Assembly (NCBI RefSeq): GCF_027484365.1
Contig: NZ_JAIXTC010000007.1
Coordinates: 1 to 64,000 of the forward strand
Reading direction: 5' to 3'
Length of the DNA: 64,000 nucleotides
Source of the DNA: Brevundimonas sp.
GTDB lineage: Bacteria > Pseudomonadota > Alphaproteobacteria > Caulobacterales > Caulobacteraceae
In this document: positions 37,052 through 46,922 of the stretch, in pieces
Numbering within the stretch: the first letter of the stretch is position 1
Layout: each line of letters begins with the position of its first letter
The notes under the pieces: model-generated
What the model saw: the letters and a program-made list of their open reading frames with translations, nothing else
Database searches by the model: none
What the model was told of the DNA's origin: nothing
Translations under genes and position numbers: made by a program

Positions 37052-38170
37052 TCAGCGCGGCGTGACCGTCGTGGCCAGGGTCTCCTGCCCGGTGGAGACC
37101 GTCTGCAGCATCGCCGCCTGGGTGGTGGCCGCGGCGCGGGCCGCGGCGGCCTGGGCGGCGAGGGCCTCGGCCTGCATCTGCGCCGTCGTCTGGCGGGCGA
37201 GGCCGGCGGCGCGGCTGTTGAGCTGGCTCAGCGGGGTCAGGACGGCCGTCAGGGCGCCGCCGTGTTCGCCGTTCAGATAGATGTCGAAGGCGGTGGGATC
37301 GGAGACGTCGATGGTGGCGGCGACGTCGGCGGGGGCGCGCCAGGCCTCTCCGGCCGCCAGCTGGCGCGCGAACAGGACGCGGCCGTCAGCGAGACGGACG
37401 ACCAGGGCCCCGGCCTTGCGGGCCTGGAGCACGACCTGGGAGGCGGTGGCCGAGGCGCCGTAGATGGCGCCGCGCGGGTTGAAGGCGGCCTGGACCGGCG
37501 GGGCGGAGGCGGCCGTGGAGGCGGCCAGGGCGGCGGTGTCGGCCGGGTCGACCCCGGTCAGCTCGGCCTCGAGGCCCGGCGTGATGTAGAGCACCGGCGT
37601 GGTCTGGTCGGCCGGCGCCGGCTGGGGCGCACCGACGCGCAGGCCGCTCTGGCCGGGCACATGACCCAGGCTCCAGCTTTCGGGAACCTCGGCGATGTCG
37701 GAGGGCTGGGGCGCGCGGATCAGGCTGACACGCTGGAACACGTTCCAGCCGATGACGGCCAGGGCCAGCAGCACGACGGCGCCGATAATGCGGGGCGAGT
37801 AGCGACGGACATCCTCGAAGGCCACGCCGGTCGGAGCCTGCAGCGGGACCGAGCCGTCCGGCGTCTCGCGCTTGTAGCGTTCGACGGCGAGCTGTTCGTC
37901 GAGGCCGAGGGCGCCGGCGTAGGCGCGCACATAGCCGATGGCGAAGACCCGCGACGGCAGGCCGGAGATGTTGTTTTCCTCGAGCGCGCGCAGATAGCGT
38001 TCGTGCACCCGGGTGTCGGCGGCCAGTTCGGCCAGGGATTTGCCCGACAGCTCACGCGCCTTGCGCAGGCCCTCGCCCAGAGTCGCTGCGTCGGTGATGG
38101 AGGGCACAGGGTCCTTCCAGTCCGGATGAGCCCGAAACTCGTCGGGGACGGCCCCCGTATCCAGCGCCAT
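37052..38170 (-). CDS. RodZ-like helix-turn-helix membrane protein (DUF4115)
   Basis: A 372-aa protein. Residues ~28-98 form an HTH_25/RodZ domain (LGEGLRKARELSGKSLAELA, RVFAIGYVRAYAGALGLDE), a single membrane helix follows (~125-145, IIGAVVLLALAVIGWNVF), and a C-terminal periplasmic DUF4115-like domain precedes an Ala/Gln-rich tail with coiled-coil tendency. RodZ links MreB to the wall in rod-shaped cells. The longer frame to 38305 is not supported. It lies between ptsP and ispG. Confidence 0.88.
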   Translation of the reverse strand: MALDTGAVPDEFRAHPDWKDPVPSITDAATLGEGLRKARELSGKSLAELAADTRVHERYLRALEENNISGLPSRVFAIGYVRAYAGALGLDEQLAVERYKRETPDGSVPLQAPTGVAFEDVRRYSPRIIGAVVLLALAVIGWNVFQRVSLIRAPQPSDIAEVPESWSLGHVPGQSGLRVGAPQPAPADQTTPVLYITPGLEAELTGVDPADTAALAASTAASAPPVQAAFNPRGAIYGASATASQVVLQARKAGALVVRLADGRVLFARQLAAGEAWRAPADVAATIDVSDPTAFDIYLNGEHGGALTAVLTPLSQLNSRAAGLARQTTAQMQAEALAAQAAAARAAATTQAAMLQTVSTGQETLATTVTPR

Positions 38171-38343
38171 TACGCCTTGCCCCACACTCGGCCCGACCGG
38201 GAACTCCAGCCGCGCCGTACTCGTCCAAGGCCCGCTTACCACATTGCTGTGACGGTCCCCGCCTCCCCCCGGAGGTGTACCCGTATCGTCCTGTGGATAA
38301 CCCATTTCAGCCGCCGGTTCAACGTCTTGTTAATCGTGAATCG

Positions 38344-38358
38344 ATCCCGTTGCGGGAT
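38344..38358. terminator. small hairpin after ptsP
   Basis: ATCCCG and CGGGAT pair around a TTG loop just downstream of the ptsP stop codon. The stem is only 6 bp and no T-run follows, so it is at best a weak terminator. Confidence 0.3.
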
Positions 38359-38361
38359 TGC

Positions 38362-40614
38362 TCACAGACCGACGTTCAACTTCCGGGCCAGACTTTCGAT
38401 TTCGCTGCGGATCGATCCGGCCGAGGAGCCGAGCAGGTTGTTCATGCCGCGCTTCGCCGCCGCGAGGTCGGTCGAGAGGATCATCCGCTTGACCGGTCCG
38501 ACGCCGCCGGCCGGGGCCGACAGGCGGGTGAAGCCGAGGCAGATGAGGGCGAAGGCCTCCAGCGGACGACCGGCCAGCTCGCCGCAGACCGAGACGGGCG
38601 TGCCGGTCTCGGTGCAGGCTTTCTGGATCGACTGGAGCGCCCGCAGGGCGGGGGGCGACAGGGCGTCATAGCGGTCCGAGACCAGCGGGTTGGTCCGGTC
38701 GGCGGCGTACATGTACTGGAACAGGTCGTTCGAGCCGATCGAGACGAAGTCGGTCATCGGCAACAGGGCGTCGAGGTGCCAGAGCAGGCTGGGGCACTCG
38801 ATCATGGCCCCCACGCGCAGCAGGGCCGGCAGCGGCCGCCCGCGACGCCGCGCCCATTCGCATTCGACGTCCACCAGTTCCCGGGCGGCGCGGAACTCGT
38901 CCACGGTGGCGATCATCGGGAACATGACGCGCAGTTCGCGCCCGGCACCCGCGGCGAGAAGGGCCCGTAGCTGGAGGCGCAGCAGTGACGGGCGATCAAG
39001 GCCGAGGCGGATGGCGCGCCGTCCCAGGGCGGGATTCTCCTCCCGCTCCGTCGTTTCCATGTACGGCAGGACCTTGTCGCCGCCGATGTCGAGGGTCCGG
39101 AAGGTGACCGGCCGGTCGCCGGCCGCGTCCAGCACCAGTTTGTAGAGCGCTGTCTGGGAGTTCAGGCGCGGCAGCTCCTCCGACACCATGAACTGGAACT
39201 CGGTGCGGAACAGGCCGATGCCCTCGGCACCCGTCTCGTCGAGGTTTTCGAGGTCCACGGCCAGACCCGCGTTGGTCAGCAGGGTGATGCGGGTCCCGTC
39301 GGCGGTCACGGCCGGCACGTCGCGCAGCCGGGCGAACTCGGCCTGGCGCTGTTCGCGCAGGGCCATGCGCGACCGGACCGAGTCCAGCATGTCGGAGCGG
39401 GGCCGCAGATGGGCCTCGCCGGTCTCGCCGTCGACGATGACGAGGTCGCCCTCGCTGAGCCGGTCGCGCACGCCCTGGAGGCGGCCGACGCAGGGGATCT
39501 GCAGGGCCCGGGCGACGATGGCGGCGTGGCTGGCGGCCGAGCCCTCCTCGATCAGCAGGCCCTTGAGCTTGTGGCGCGGATATTCCAGCAGGTCGGCGGG
39601 GCCTAGGTTGCGGGCCACCAGGATGGCGTCGTCGGGCAGTTCGCGCTGACCCGGGTTCTCGCCGCCGAGCACGCGCAGCAGCCGGTTGGCCAGGTCCTCG
39701 AAGTCGTGCAGCCGTTCCTTGATATAGGGGTCGCGGGCCTGGGCGAAGCGGGCGCGGTGTTCGTTGCGCACCCGGTCCACCGCGGCCTCTGCGGTCAGGC
39801 CGCCGCGCACCGCCTCCTCCAGAGACCGGTTCCAGCCCCGGTCGTCGGCGAACATCCGGTAGGTTTCCAGCACCTCGAACGACTGGCCGGCCAGCTTGCC
39901 CTGACCCCCGTCGAGCAGGGCGTCGATGGACTTCTTGAGGACCATCAGACCCTCGCGCAGGCGGATTTCCTCGACCTGCTGGTTCTCGGCCAGCAGCCGT
40001 TCCGGCGCCAGGGGGGCCTCATGCAGGACGACGTGACCGAAGGCGATGCCCTCGGCGAACCTCTGGCCCTTGATGCGCTCGGGCCGGTGGGGCGCGACCT
40101 CGATGTCGCGCAGTTCGTCCTGGGCCAGAAGCTCGCCCGAGGCCACGGTCTCGGCCAGGACCATGGCGATGGTCTGGATGTCCTCGACCTCGTCGGGGTC
40201 GTAGCGACGCTCGGCCCGGTTCTGGACCACGAGCACGCCGATGGCCCGGCCGCCGCGCAGCAGGGGGGCGCCGAGGAAGGCGTGGTAGGGATCTTCGCCC
40301 GTCTCCGGCCGATAGGCGAAGCTGGGATGGGACGGCGCGTCGGACAGGCTGATCGGCTGGGCGAGGCGCGCGACCTCGCCGACCAGGCCCTCGCCGGGCT
40401 TGAGCCGCGTATTGTGCACGGCATCGGGGTTCAGGCCCTGGGTGGCGAACAGCTCGAGCTCGCCCGAGGCGCGGCGCAGATAGATGGAGCAGACCTCGGC
40501 CACCATCGACTGGGCTATGGTGCGCACGACCACGTCCAGCCGACCCTGGGCCGGGCCGCCGTCGGCCATCGCCTCACGGATCTGGCGCAGAAGGACGCGC
40601 GGTCCCCTGGTCAT
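38362..40614 (-). CDS. ptsP: phosphoenolpyruvate phosphotransferase EI-Ntr
   Basis: A 750-aa protein. An N-terminal GAF domain (~15-165) is followed by Enzyme I: swivelling domain with the active His in [20 protein letters not shown], and a C-terminal PEP-binding barrel with [39 protein letters not shown] and catalytic Cys in [11 protein letters not shown]. It passes phosphate from PEP to NPr/EIIA-Ntr, adjusting nitrogen, potassium and stringent responses. The start at MTRGPR is chosen. lysC upstream and prfA downstream reflect a conserved order. Confidence 0.95.
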   Translation of the reverse strand: MTRGPRVLLRQIREAMADGGPAQGRLDVVVRTIAQSMVAEVCSIYLRRASGELELFATQGLNPDAVHNTRLKPGEGLVGEVARLAQPISLSDAPSHPSFAYRPETGEDPYHAFLGAPLLRGGRAIGVLVVQNRAERRYDPDEVEDIQTIAMVLAETVASGELLAQDELRDIEVAPHRPERIKGQRFAEGIAFGHVVLHEAPLAPERLLAENQQVEEIRLREGLMVLKKSIDALLDGGQGKLAGQSFEVLETYRMFADDRGWNRSLEEAVRGGLTAEAAVDRVRNEHRARFAQARDPYIKERLHDFEDLANRLLRVLGGENPGQRELPDDAILVARNLGPADLLEYPRHKLKGLLIEEGSAASHAAIVARALQIPCVGRLQGVRDRLSEGDLVIVDGETGEAHLRPRSDMLDSVRSRMALREQRQAEFARLRDVPAVTADGTRITLLTNAGLAVDLENLDETGAEGIGLFRTEFQFMVSEELPRLNSQTALYKLVLDAAGDRPVTFRTLDIGGDKVLPYMETTEREENPALGRRAIRLGLDRPSLLRLQLRALLAAGAGRELRVMFPMIATVDEFRAARELVDVECEWARRRGRPLPALLRVGAMIECPSLLWHLDALLPMTDFVSIGSNDLFQYMYAADRTNPLVSDRYDALSPPALRALQSIQKACTETGTPVSVCGELAGRPLEAFALICLGFTRLSAPAGGVGPVKRMILSTDLAAAKRGMNNLLGSSAGSIRSEIESLARKLNVGL

Positions 40615-40681
40615 CGATCCGCCCGCTATGGCCATCCGGTCTCCATGCTCGCCCCCAGGATGGGGACGGATTCAGCCGATA

Positions 40682-41956
40682 CTATACCGCTTCCAGCCCG
40701 TAGGCCGAATGCAGGGCGCGAACGGCCAGCTCGGCATAGGCGGCGTCGATCAGGACGCTGATCTTGATCTCCGAGGTCGAGATGGCCTGGAACTTCACGC
40801 CCTTGTCCGCCAGGGCCTTGAACATCGTCTGGGCGACACCCGCATGACTGCGCATGCCGACACCGACGACCGAGACCTTGGCCACGTCCTCGTCGACGCG
40901 GATTTCCTCGAAGCCGATCTCGGTCTTGGCCGCGCGCATCAGCTCGGCGGCCCGCGAGGCGTCGCGTCGGCCGGTGGTGAAGGTCAGGTTGACCGCCCCC
41001 TCGGTGCGGGCCTGGGACTGGACGATCATGTCCACGTTCACGCTGGCCTCGGCCAGGCGGGTGAAGACGTCGGCAGGGGCGTCGACCCGGTCGCCGAGAC
41101 CCAGCAGGGTGATGCGGGCCTCGTCACGGCTCATGGTCACGCCGGACACGATGCGTTTTTCCACGATTTCCTCCTCGTCGCAGATCAGGGTGCCGGACTT
41201 GGCGGGCATCACGCCGTTTTCGTCGGGTTCGATGAAGCTGGACAGGACCCGGACCGGGACCTGTTTCGCCATGGCCAGCTCGACCGAACGGGTCTGGAGC
41301 ACCTTGGCCCCGAGGGACGCCATCTCCAGCATCTCCTCATAGGAGACCTTCTCGAGCCGTCGGGCTTTGGATTCGATGCGTGGGTCGGTCGTGTAGACCC
41401 CGTCCACGTCCGTATAGATGTCGCAGGCGCAGCCCAGGGCCGCCGCCACAGCGACCGCCGAGGTGTCGGATCCGCCCCGGCCCAGGGTGGTGATCCGGCC
41501 GCCGGACGTCACGCCCTGGAAGCCCGGGATGATCGCGACCTCTCCGGCGTCGAGCGCGGCGCCGAGCGTTTCGCCCGGCACGTCGACGATGCGGGCCCGG
41601 GCGTGGTCGTCGTCGGTGAGGATCGGAATCTGCCAGCCCATCCAGCTGCGCGCATTCAGACCCATGTTGCGCAGGGTCAGCGCCAGCAGGCCCGAGGTCA
41701 CCTGTTCGCCCGAGGCGACGACGACGTCGTATTCATCATCCGACAGGGGCAGGCCGGGCGCGGCCCCGCCGGCGCCGTCGGTCCAGGCCACCAGCTCGTT
41801 GGTCTTGCCCGCCATGGCCGAGACGACGACGGCCACCGAATGGCCGGCCTTGACCTCTGCGGCGACGATGCGCGCGGCGCGGCGAATCCGCTCCAGGTCG
41901 CCCATGGAGGTGCCGCCGAACTTCATCACCAGTCGTTTGGTTGTCGGCCGCGTCAT
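40682..41956 (-). CDS. lysC: aspartate kinase
   Basis: A 424-aa enzyme. The kinase domain starts with [16 protein letters not shown] and includes [19 protein letters not shown]; two ACT domains (~270-424, [17 protein letters not shown] and [16 protein letters not shown]) bind Lys/Thr for feedback control. It makes aspartyl phosphate for Asd. The start at MTRPTTK is clear even though the frame stays open through the divergent ubiG. It precedes ptsP by 67 bp. Confidence 0.97.
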   Translation of the reverse strand: MTRPTTKRLVMKFGGTSMGDLERIRRAARIVAAEVKAGHSVAVVVSAMAGKTNELVAWTDGAGGAAPGLPLSDDEYDVVVASGEQVTSGLLALTLRNMGLNARSWMGWQIPILTDDDHARARIVDVPGETLGAALDAGEVAIIPGFQGVTSGGRITTLGRGGSDTSAVAVAAALGCACDIYTDVDGVYTTDPRIESKARRLEKVSYEEMLEMASLGAKVLQTRSVELAMAKQVPVRVLSSFIEPDENGVMPAKSGTLICDEEEIVEKRIVSGVTMSRDEARITLLGLGDRVDAPADVFTRLAEASVNVDMIVQSQARTEGAVNLTFTTGRRDASRAAELMRAAKTEIGFEEIRVDEDVAKVSVVGVGMRSHAGVAQTMFKALADKGVKFQAISTSEIKISVLIDAAYAELAVRALHSAYGLEAV

Positions 41957-42013
41957 CGTGGCGTTCGTCCCCGTCTTGCAAGAGGGCCGCAAAAGGGGTT
42001 CACCCTTGCGCCC

Positions 42014-42817
42014 ATGGCCGCTTCTACCGACCCGTCGCCGATGCGCAAACCCCAAACGGGGCAAGGTTTTTCCGATAAGGCCGAAGGCGCCAGCATCGAC
42101 CCCGCTGACGTGGCCCGGTTCTCGGCCCAGGCGGCGGAATGGTGGGACGCGACGGGGCCGTTCGCGCCGCTTCACAGGTTCAATCCCGCGCGTCTGGCCT
42201 TCATCCGCGACCGGGTCGCCGAACGGTTCGGCCGCGACCCGAAGACGCGCGCGCCGTTCGAAGGCCTGACCCTGATCGACATCGGCTGCGGCGGCGGCCT
42301 GATCGCCGAGCCGATGCGGCGGATGGGGTTCCAGGTCACGGCCGTCGACGCCTCGTCCGAGAATATCGGCACGGCCCGGGCCCATGCCGCCGAACAGGGC
42401 CTGGACATCGCCTATCGCGCCGCGACCGTCGAACAGGTCGAGGGTGAAGGCGCGGGGCCGTTCGATGTCGTTCTGGTGCTGGAGATCATCGAGCATGTCG
42501 CTGACCCGGAGGCCTTCATCCGCGCCTGTTCACGTCTGGTCGCGCCGGGCGGGATCATGGTGGTGGCGACGCTGAACCGGACGCTGAAGTCGCTGGCCCT
42601 GGGCAAGGTCGCGGCGGAATACGTGCTTCGGTGGGTCCCGGCGGGCACACATGACTGGCGCCAGTTCCTCAAGCCGGACGAGATCCGGTCGATGCTGGCG
42701 GGCGAGCCCCTCGAGGTGACCGGCCCGTTCGGCCTGGAGTATTCGCTTCTCAGCGACCGCTGGCGTGAGAGCGCCGACGCGGACATCAATTTCATGATGC
42801 TGGCGACACGGGACTGA
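42014..42817 (+). CDS. ubiG: ubiquinone biosynthesis O-methyltransferase UbiG
   Basis: A 267-aa SAM-dependent methyltransferase with motif [38 protein letters not shown], and the UbiG-typical segment [24 protein letters not shown]. It performs both O-methylations in ubiquinone synthesis, linking to respiration through SdhCD. The start is MAASTDPSP; a Met at residue 10 is an alternative. Divergent from lysC by 57 bp. Confidence 0.95.
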   Translation: MAASTDPSPMRKPQTGQGFSDKAEGASIDPADVARFSAQAAEWWDATGPFAPLHRFNPARLAFIRDRVAERFGRDPKTRAPFEGLTLIDIGCGGGLIAEPMRRMGFQVTAVDASSENIGTARAHAAEQGLDIAYRAATVEQVEGEGAGPFDVVLVLEIIEHVADPEAFIRACSRLVAPGGIMVVATLNRTLKSLALGKVAAEYVLRWVPAGTHDWRQFLKPDEIRSMLAGEPLEVTGPFGLEYSLLSDRWRESADADINFMMLATRD

Positions 42818-42916
42818 CGGCCAGGCTTACGGCGATTTCATCCAGCTGTCGGTTTTGTAACGGGATTCGGACGATCCGGGCTGGCATTGGGGACTCCTCG
42901 CAATGGAGACCTCCCG

Positions 42917-43141
42917 ATGAAACGCCTTCTGACCCTGACCGCGACCGCGGCCGTCCTCGCCTCCGCCCTGATGACCTCGGGCTGCATCATGGTGAACGGC
43001 GCCGACATGAGCGACGAAGCCGCCTGGCACGGCAACAACGCCCAGCCGTTCGACGCCGCCCGTGACGACTGCGACGAACGCACCGAGAGCCGCGACGCCT
43101 TCCGCGCCTGTATGGCCGAGAAGGGCTGGACCCGCAGCTAG
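42917..43141 (+). CDS. small predicted lipoprotein
   Basis: A 74-aa protein with a lipoprotein-type signal (MKRLLTLTATAAVLASALM-TSGC), so it should be lipidated at Cys23 or so. The mature part contains D-D-C-D-E-R and FRACMAEKGW, two further Cys that could pair. I do not recognise the family. The ATG follows GGAGAC. Its end overlaps the facing GNAT gene by 4 bp. Confidence 0.75.
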   Translation: MKRLLTLTATAAVLASALMTSGCIMVNGADMSDEAAWHGNNAQPFDAARDDCDERTESRDAFRACMAEKGWTRS

Positions 43142-43635
43142 ACGGTTCGGACCATGTAGCGGGCGTCGGAGCCGTAGCTGGCCAGTTTGGCCGTCATCTC
43201 CGGCGTCTGCCGCACCGCGAATCCGTGACCGCGCCAGAAGTCGACGGCGTCATTGACGGCGACCAGGGCGATGGTCGCCCAGCCCCCCGCCCGCGCCAGA
43301 TCGACCACCGCCTGCACGGCCGGTTTCGACCAGCCCTGGCCCCGGACCGCCGGGGTAAGGGCAAGGTCGTGGAGATACAAAACCCCGGCGTCCGCCGGGA
43401 TCGCCTCGATCAGGGTGTTCAGGGTCGGCGCCGCCCCCTCCCGCCAGGGATAGGCGACCAGATAGCCCTCCAGCCCGCCCGGCGTCTGGAGCACGAAACA
43501 GCCCGGGGCGTTGAACGCCAGCCGGTTCGCGAAACAGGGGCGGCCCTCGAAATGGTCGGGAAAGCCGATGACGGCGATCTCCGCGACCCGGTCGAGATCG
43601 GCCGCGGTCATCGACCGCCAGCCGGTTGCTCCCAC
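43138..43635 (-). CDS. GNAT-family N-acetyltransferase
   Basis: A 165-aa protein with the GNAT fold; the acetyl-CoA motif A is LHDLALTPAVRGQGWSKPAV (R-G-x-G-W). The substrate is unknown. N-terminus MTAADLDRVAEIAVIGFPDHFEG is typical of the family, so the start may be at that Met (residue 9) rather than the first one. It begins 1 bp before the DUF1178 gene end. Confidence 0.82.
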   Translation of the reverse strand: MGATGWRSMTAADLDRVAEIAVIGFPDHFEGRPCFANRLAFNAPGCFVLQTPGGLEGYLVAYPWREGAAPTLNTLIEAIPADAGVLYLHDLALTPAVRGQGWSKPAVQAVVDLARAGGWATIALVAVNDAVDFWRGHGFAVRQTPEMTAKLASYGSDARYMVRTV

Positions 43636-43636
43636 C

Positions 43637-44071
43637 TCAGTTGGCCTTGGTCGGGTCGATCGGGGCCGGCGGCAGGGCGGCGCAGGGGATGCCGTCCTCT
43701 TTCAGGGCCCTGACCTCGGCGGGCGTGGCCTCGCCGTAGATTTCGCGTTTCTCGGACCGGCCCTCATGGATGTCGCGGGCCTCGCGGGCGAAGGCATCGC
43801 CGACATAGTCGAAATTCTGCTCGACGTGGCTGCGCACCTCGCGGGCGGCCTGCATCATCATCGTCTGGACCTTCGCCGCCGTGTCCGGATCGGCGCCGCG
43901 CCTTTTCGTGCCCGCCACGGCCGGGGCCATGATCTGTTTGGCGACGGCCCGGGAGCCGCAGAAGGGGCATTCGACGAGGCCGCGCGCCGCCTGGTCGTCA
44001 TAGTCCGAGGACGAGCTGAACCAAGCCTCGAACGGGTGGCTGTGATCGCAGGCGAGGGCGTAGCGGATCAT
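43637..44071 (-). CDS. DUF1178 protein with zinc-ribbon-like N-terminus
   Basis: A 144-aa protein. The N-terminus MIRYALACDHSHPFEAWF with a later LVECPFCGSR gives Cys residues typical of a small zinc-binding region; the middle helix AREVRSHVEQNFDYVGDAFA is diagnostic of DUF1178. Function unknown, but its place after grxC and the nitrilase gene is very widely conserved in alphaproteobacteria. Start overlaps the nitrilase gene by 4 bp. Confidence 0.88.
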   Translation of the reverse strand: MIRYALACDHSHPFEAWFSSSSDYDDQAARGLVECPFCGSRAVAKQIMAPAVAGTKRRGADPDTAAKVQTMMMQAAREVRSHVEQNFDYVGDAFAREARDIHEGRSEKREIYGEATPAEVRALKEDGIPCAALPPAPIDPTKAN

Positions 44072-44904
44072 GGCGCCGTGAACTCGCGGTCGTGACGCAG
44101 GGCGGGCACCGAGGCGCGGGCCGTCTCGACGGCGGCGAAGTCGAGCGTCGCATGCAGCACGCCGGGTTCGTCGTGATCCAATTTGGCGATCACCTCGCCC
44201 CAGGGGCCGACGACGGTCGACCGGCCCCAGGTCCTGCGGCCGTCCTCGTGCGTCCCGCCCTGGGCGGGGGCGAGGACGAAGGCGCCGGTCTCGATGGCGC
44301 GGGCGCGCAACAGGGTCTCCCAATGGGCCTCGCCCGTCGGGACGGTAAAGGCGGCGGGGACCGAGATCATGCAGGCCCCTGCCTTGGCCAGCTGGCGGAA
44401 CAGGTGGGGGAAGCGGATGTCGTAGCAGACCGCCATCCCCAGACGGCCCCAGGGCGTGTCGGCCACGGCCGCGCCGTCGCCGGGCCGGATGGTCGCGCTC
44501 TCGCGGTAGGTCTCGCCATTGGGCAGGTCGACGTCGAAGACGTGCAGCTTGTCATAGCGGGCGACGATGCCGCCGTTGGCGTCGATCAGCAGGGAGCGGT
44601 TGGCGGCACGGTCGTCGCCCTCATGCTCCGACCTGACGATGGCCGAGCCGATCAGGATCCAGACGCCCAGCTCGGCCGCCAGATGTCGCAGGCCCACGAC
44701 CACACCATCCTGCCGCTCGCTGACGATGGCGAGGCCGCGCCGGTCCCTGCGCTGTTCCAGGAGGTTCGAGCCTTCGGGCGTCAGGATGAATTTGGCGCCC
44801 TCCGCCGCCGCCTGACGGATCAGGGGTTCGATGTGGGCCAGAGCCGCCGCCTGCGTGGCAGGGGTGCGGGTCTGGATCAGGGCGATGGGCAGACCCGCTG
44901 ACAT
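44068..44904 (-). CDS. carbon-nitrogen hydrolase (Nit-type amidase)
   Basis: A 278-aa nitrilase-superfamily member. The triad is seen as Glu in FILTPEGSNLLE, Lys in ARYDKLHVFDVDLP, and Cys in MAVCYDIRFPHLFRQL. The layout fits the Nit1/Nit2 branch, which removes deaminated glutathione or omega-amides. Located between grxC and the DUF1178 gene, consistent with glutathione repair. It starts immediately at the grxC stop. Confidence 0.9.
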   Translation of the reverse strand: MSAGLPIALIQTRTPATQAAALAHIEPLIRQAAAEGAKFILTPEGSNLLEQRRDRRGLAIVSERQDGVVVGLRHLAAELGVWILIGSAIVRSEHEGDDRAANRSLLIDANGGIVARYDKLHVFDVDLPNGETYRESATIRPGDGAAVADTPWGRLGMAVCYDIRFPHLFRQLAKAGACMISVPAAFTVPTGEAHWETLLRARAIETGAFVLAPAQGGTHEDGRRTWGRSTVVGPWGEVIAKLDHDEPGVLHATLDFAAVETARASVPALRHDREFTAP

Positions 44905-45162
44905 TCAGGCCGCCAGAAGGTCGTCGAGCTGGCCGCGCCGGTCCAGCGCACTCATGTCGTCGGAGCCGCCGATGTGTTTTCCGTTGATGAAGATCTGGGG
45001 GAAGGTGGCCTTGCCGCCGGACTTCTGGATCATCTCGGCCTTCTTTTCCGGATCGTTGGAGGCCACGATCTCGGTGAAATCGACGCCCTTGCGCGTCAGC
45101 AGACCCATGGCCGCGATGCAGTAGGGGCAACCGGGTTTGGTGTAGAGGACGACGTCGGCCAA
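44905..45162 (-). CDS. grxC: glutaredoxin 3
   Basis: An 85-aa glutaredoxin with active site KPGCPYCIAAMGLL and the GSH-binding features ATFPQIFINGKHIGGSDD. It reduces disulfides with glutathione. The most likely start is TTG at 45162, preceded by GGAG at proper spacing and giving the family length; an ATG 21 bases upstream would add seven odd residues. Operon with nitrilase and DUF1178. Confidence 0.93.
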   Translation of the reverse strand: MADVVLYTKPGCPYCIAAMGLLTRKGVDFTEIVASNDPEKKAEMIQKSGGKATFPQIFINGKHIGGSDDMSALDRRGQLDDLLAA

Positions 45163-45232
45163 GGCGGATCTCCGAAAGTGCATTTTGATCGACCGTGCAC
45201 GGTGCAAAGGCCGTGCAGGTCGAACCGTTCGC

Positions 45233-46039
45233 CTATCTAGGCAGTTCCCGCGCGGTTCGCACCCTCGCGATGACGGCGACGTCCACGGCGCGGGCTCCGG
45301 CGTCCAGCAAGACCCGGGTGCAGGCTTCGGCCGTGGCCCCGGTGGTCAGGACATCGTCGATCAGAAGGATCCGCCGACCTCGAACCTGTCGCGCCCCGGA
45401 TTCGCTGACGGCGAAGGCGGATCTCACATTGAGTTTGCGGCCTCTCAGGCTCTTGCCGCCCTGGGTTCCGGTGGCGCGGGCGCGGATCAGGGCGTCAGGC
45501 AGATAGTCGCGCTTCGCCGTCCGGGCCAGGGGCCGGGCGATCTCGGCGGCCTGGTTGAAGCGCCGGGCCAGAAGTCGGGAGGGGTGCAGGGGCACGGGCA
45601 CAACGGCGTCGCAGTCCTCGATCAGGGGCGCGGCGGCGCGGCCCAGCCAGCGGGCGAACAGGGCGGCGAACTGCTGCTGGTCGCCATGTTTGAACTTCAG
45701 GATCAGCCCGCGGGAGGCATTGTCATAGACGCAGGCGGCGCGGGTCCGGGCGAAACCATAGGGCTGGGCGATACAGGGGGCGCAGCGGTCGGAGGCGAAG
45801 TCGCCGCCGTCATACTCAAACGCCGCCCCGCAGCCGTCGCAGACCGGGTCCTCCAGAAAGATCACCCGGCTCCAGGCGCCCGCGGTCAGCCCCGCGGCGG
45901 CGGTGGCCTCACGGCTGTCGTGGGCCATGGGCGGCAGGATCAGATCCGCCACGCCGCGCCCGAACGCCGTCAGACCGCGACCGATCCGTGACCGGCCGTC
46001 TTCCCAACGCCCTCCCCAACCCCCATCCTGAACAGCCAT
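45233..46039 (-). CDS. comF: ComF-family phosphoribosyltransferase-like protein
   Basis: Up to 268 aa. Two Cys pairs form the N-terminal ribbon (DPVCDGCGAAF and DRCAPCIAQ), then AVVPVPLHPSRLLARRFNQA and the PRPP loop ILLIDDVLTTGATAEA. ComF proteins aid DNA uptake or purine-linked repair. The ATG at 46039 overlaps the start of the divergent methyltransferase by two bases; a GTG at 45952 giving 239 aa is a reasonable alternative. Length is otherwise normal. Confidence 0.88.
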   Translation of the reverse strand: MAVQDGGWGGRWEDGRSRIGRGLTAFGRGVADLILPPMAHDSREATAAAGLTAGAWSRVIFLEDPVCDGCGAAFEYDGGDFASDRCAPCIAQPYGFARTRAACVYDNASRGLILKFKHGDQQQFAALFARWLGRAAAPLIEDCDAVVPVPLHPSRLLARRFNQAAEIARPLARTAKRDYLPDALIRARATGTQGGKSLRGRKLNVRSAFAVSESGARQVRGRRILLIDDVLTTGATAEACTRVLLDAGARAVDVAVIARVRTARELPR

Positions 46040-46922
46040 GACCGAAACCGGCCCTCCCCTGATCTTCGACGCCGCACGGCGGGCCGCCCGGCTGGCGCGG
46101 TCGGAGCGCCGCTTCGCCGACGCCGACTTCCTGCATCGCCGTGCCGCCGAGAACGCCGTTCTCAGTCTGGAGGCGACCTTGCGGGAGTTTCCGGTCGCCG
46201 TCGACCTGTCGGCGCATCCGGCTCCGTTCGCCCTGGCCCTGGCCGACAGCGACGCCGCAGGTCGGGTCGGGGCGCCGCGGGCGGTCGGGGATCGGTCGGA
46301 CCGGGCGGGGCCGGGGGCGAGGACCCTGGAGATCGAGGCGGGGTCGGTCGATCTGATCGTGTCGCTGATGACGCTGCACTGGGCCAATGACCTGCCCGGC
46401 GCGCTGAGCCAGATCCGGCGGGCCCTGAAGCCGGACGGGCTGTTTCTCGGGACCCTGCTGGGCGCGGGGACGCTGAAAGAGTTGCGCGGGGTGCTGACCG
46501 AGGCCGAGCTGGCCGAACGCGGCGGGGCCCAGGCGCGGGTCTCGCCCTTCGCCGACGGGTTCGACGGGGCGGGCTTGTTGCAGAGGGCGGGGTTCGCCCT
46601 GCCGGTGGCGGACGTGGACAGGCTGACGGTGCGCTATCCGGACCTGTTCGCCCTGATCCGCGACCTGCGCGCCATGGGCGAGACCAATGTGCTGGCGGGG
46701 ACGATCCGCCCCCTGACCCGGCCGATCATCGCGCGGGCGGCGGCCCTTTATTCAGATCGGTACGGCGAGGCGGACGGCCGTATCCCGGCGACGTTCGAGA
46801 TCGTCAATCTGGCCGGTTGGGCTCCGCACGAGAGCCAGCCAAAGCCCCTGCCGCGCGGTTCGGCCAGGGTCCGCCTCGCCGACGCCCTGGGCGTGGTCGA
46901 GCACGGCCGGCGGGGCGACTAG
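46038..46922 (+). CDS. methyltransferase-like protein of NDUFAF5/BioC type
   Basis: A 294-aa protein with the diagnostic NDUFAF5 segments FDAARRAARLARSERRF at the N-terminus, VDLIVSLMTLHWANDLPGAL in the middle and NVLAGTIRPLTRP late. The SAM loop (VAVDLSAHPAPFALALAD) lacks the usual G-x-G-x-G, as motif I is degenerate. The mitochondrial homologue hydroxylates an Arg of complex I. The neighbour order comF/grxC is conserved. Its ATG overlaps the comF start on the other strand. Confidence 0.82.
   Translation: MTETGPPLIFDAARRAARLARSERRFADADFLHRRAAENAVLSLEATLREFPVAVDLSAHPAPFALALADSDAAGRVGAPRAVGDRSDRAGPGARTLEIEAGSVDLIVSLMTLHWANDLPGALSQIRRALKPDGLFLGTLLGAGTLKELRGVLTEAELAERGGAQARVSPFADGFDGAGLLQRAGFALPVADVDRLTVRYPDLFALIRDLRAMGETNVLAGTIRPLTRPIIARAAALYSDRYGEADGRIPATFEIVNLAGWAPHESQPKPLPRGSARVRLADALGVVEHGRRGD

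Noticed and set aside
40484..42817. A 777-aa UbiG fusion protein
   Set aside because: The first ~510 codons are an antisense shadow of lysC; UbiG begins at 42014.
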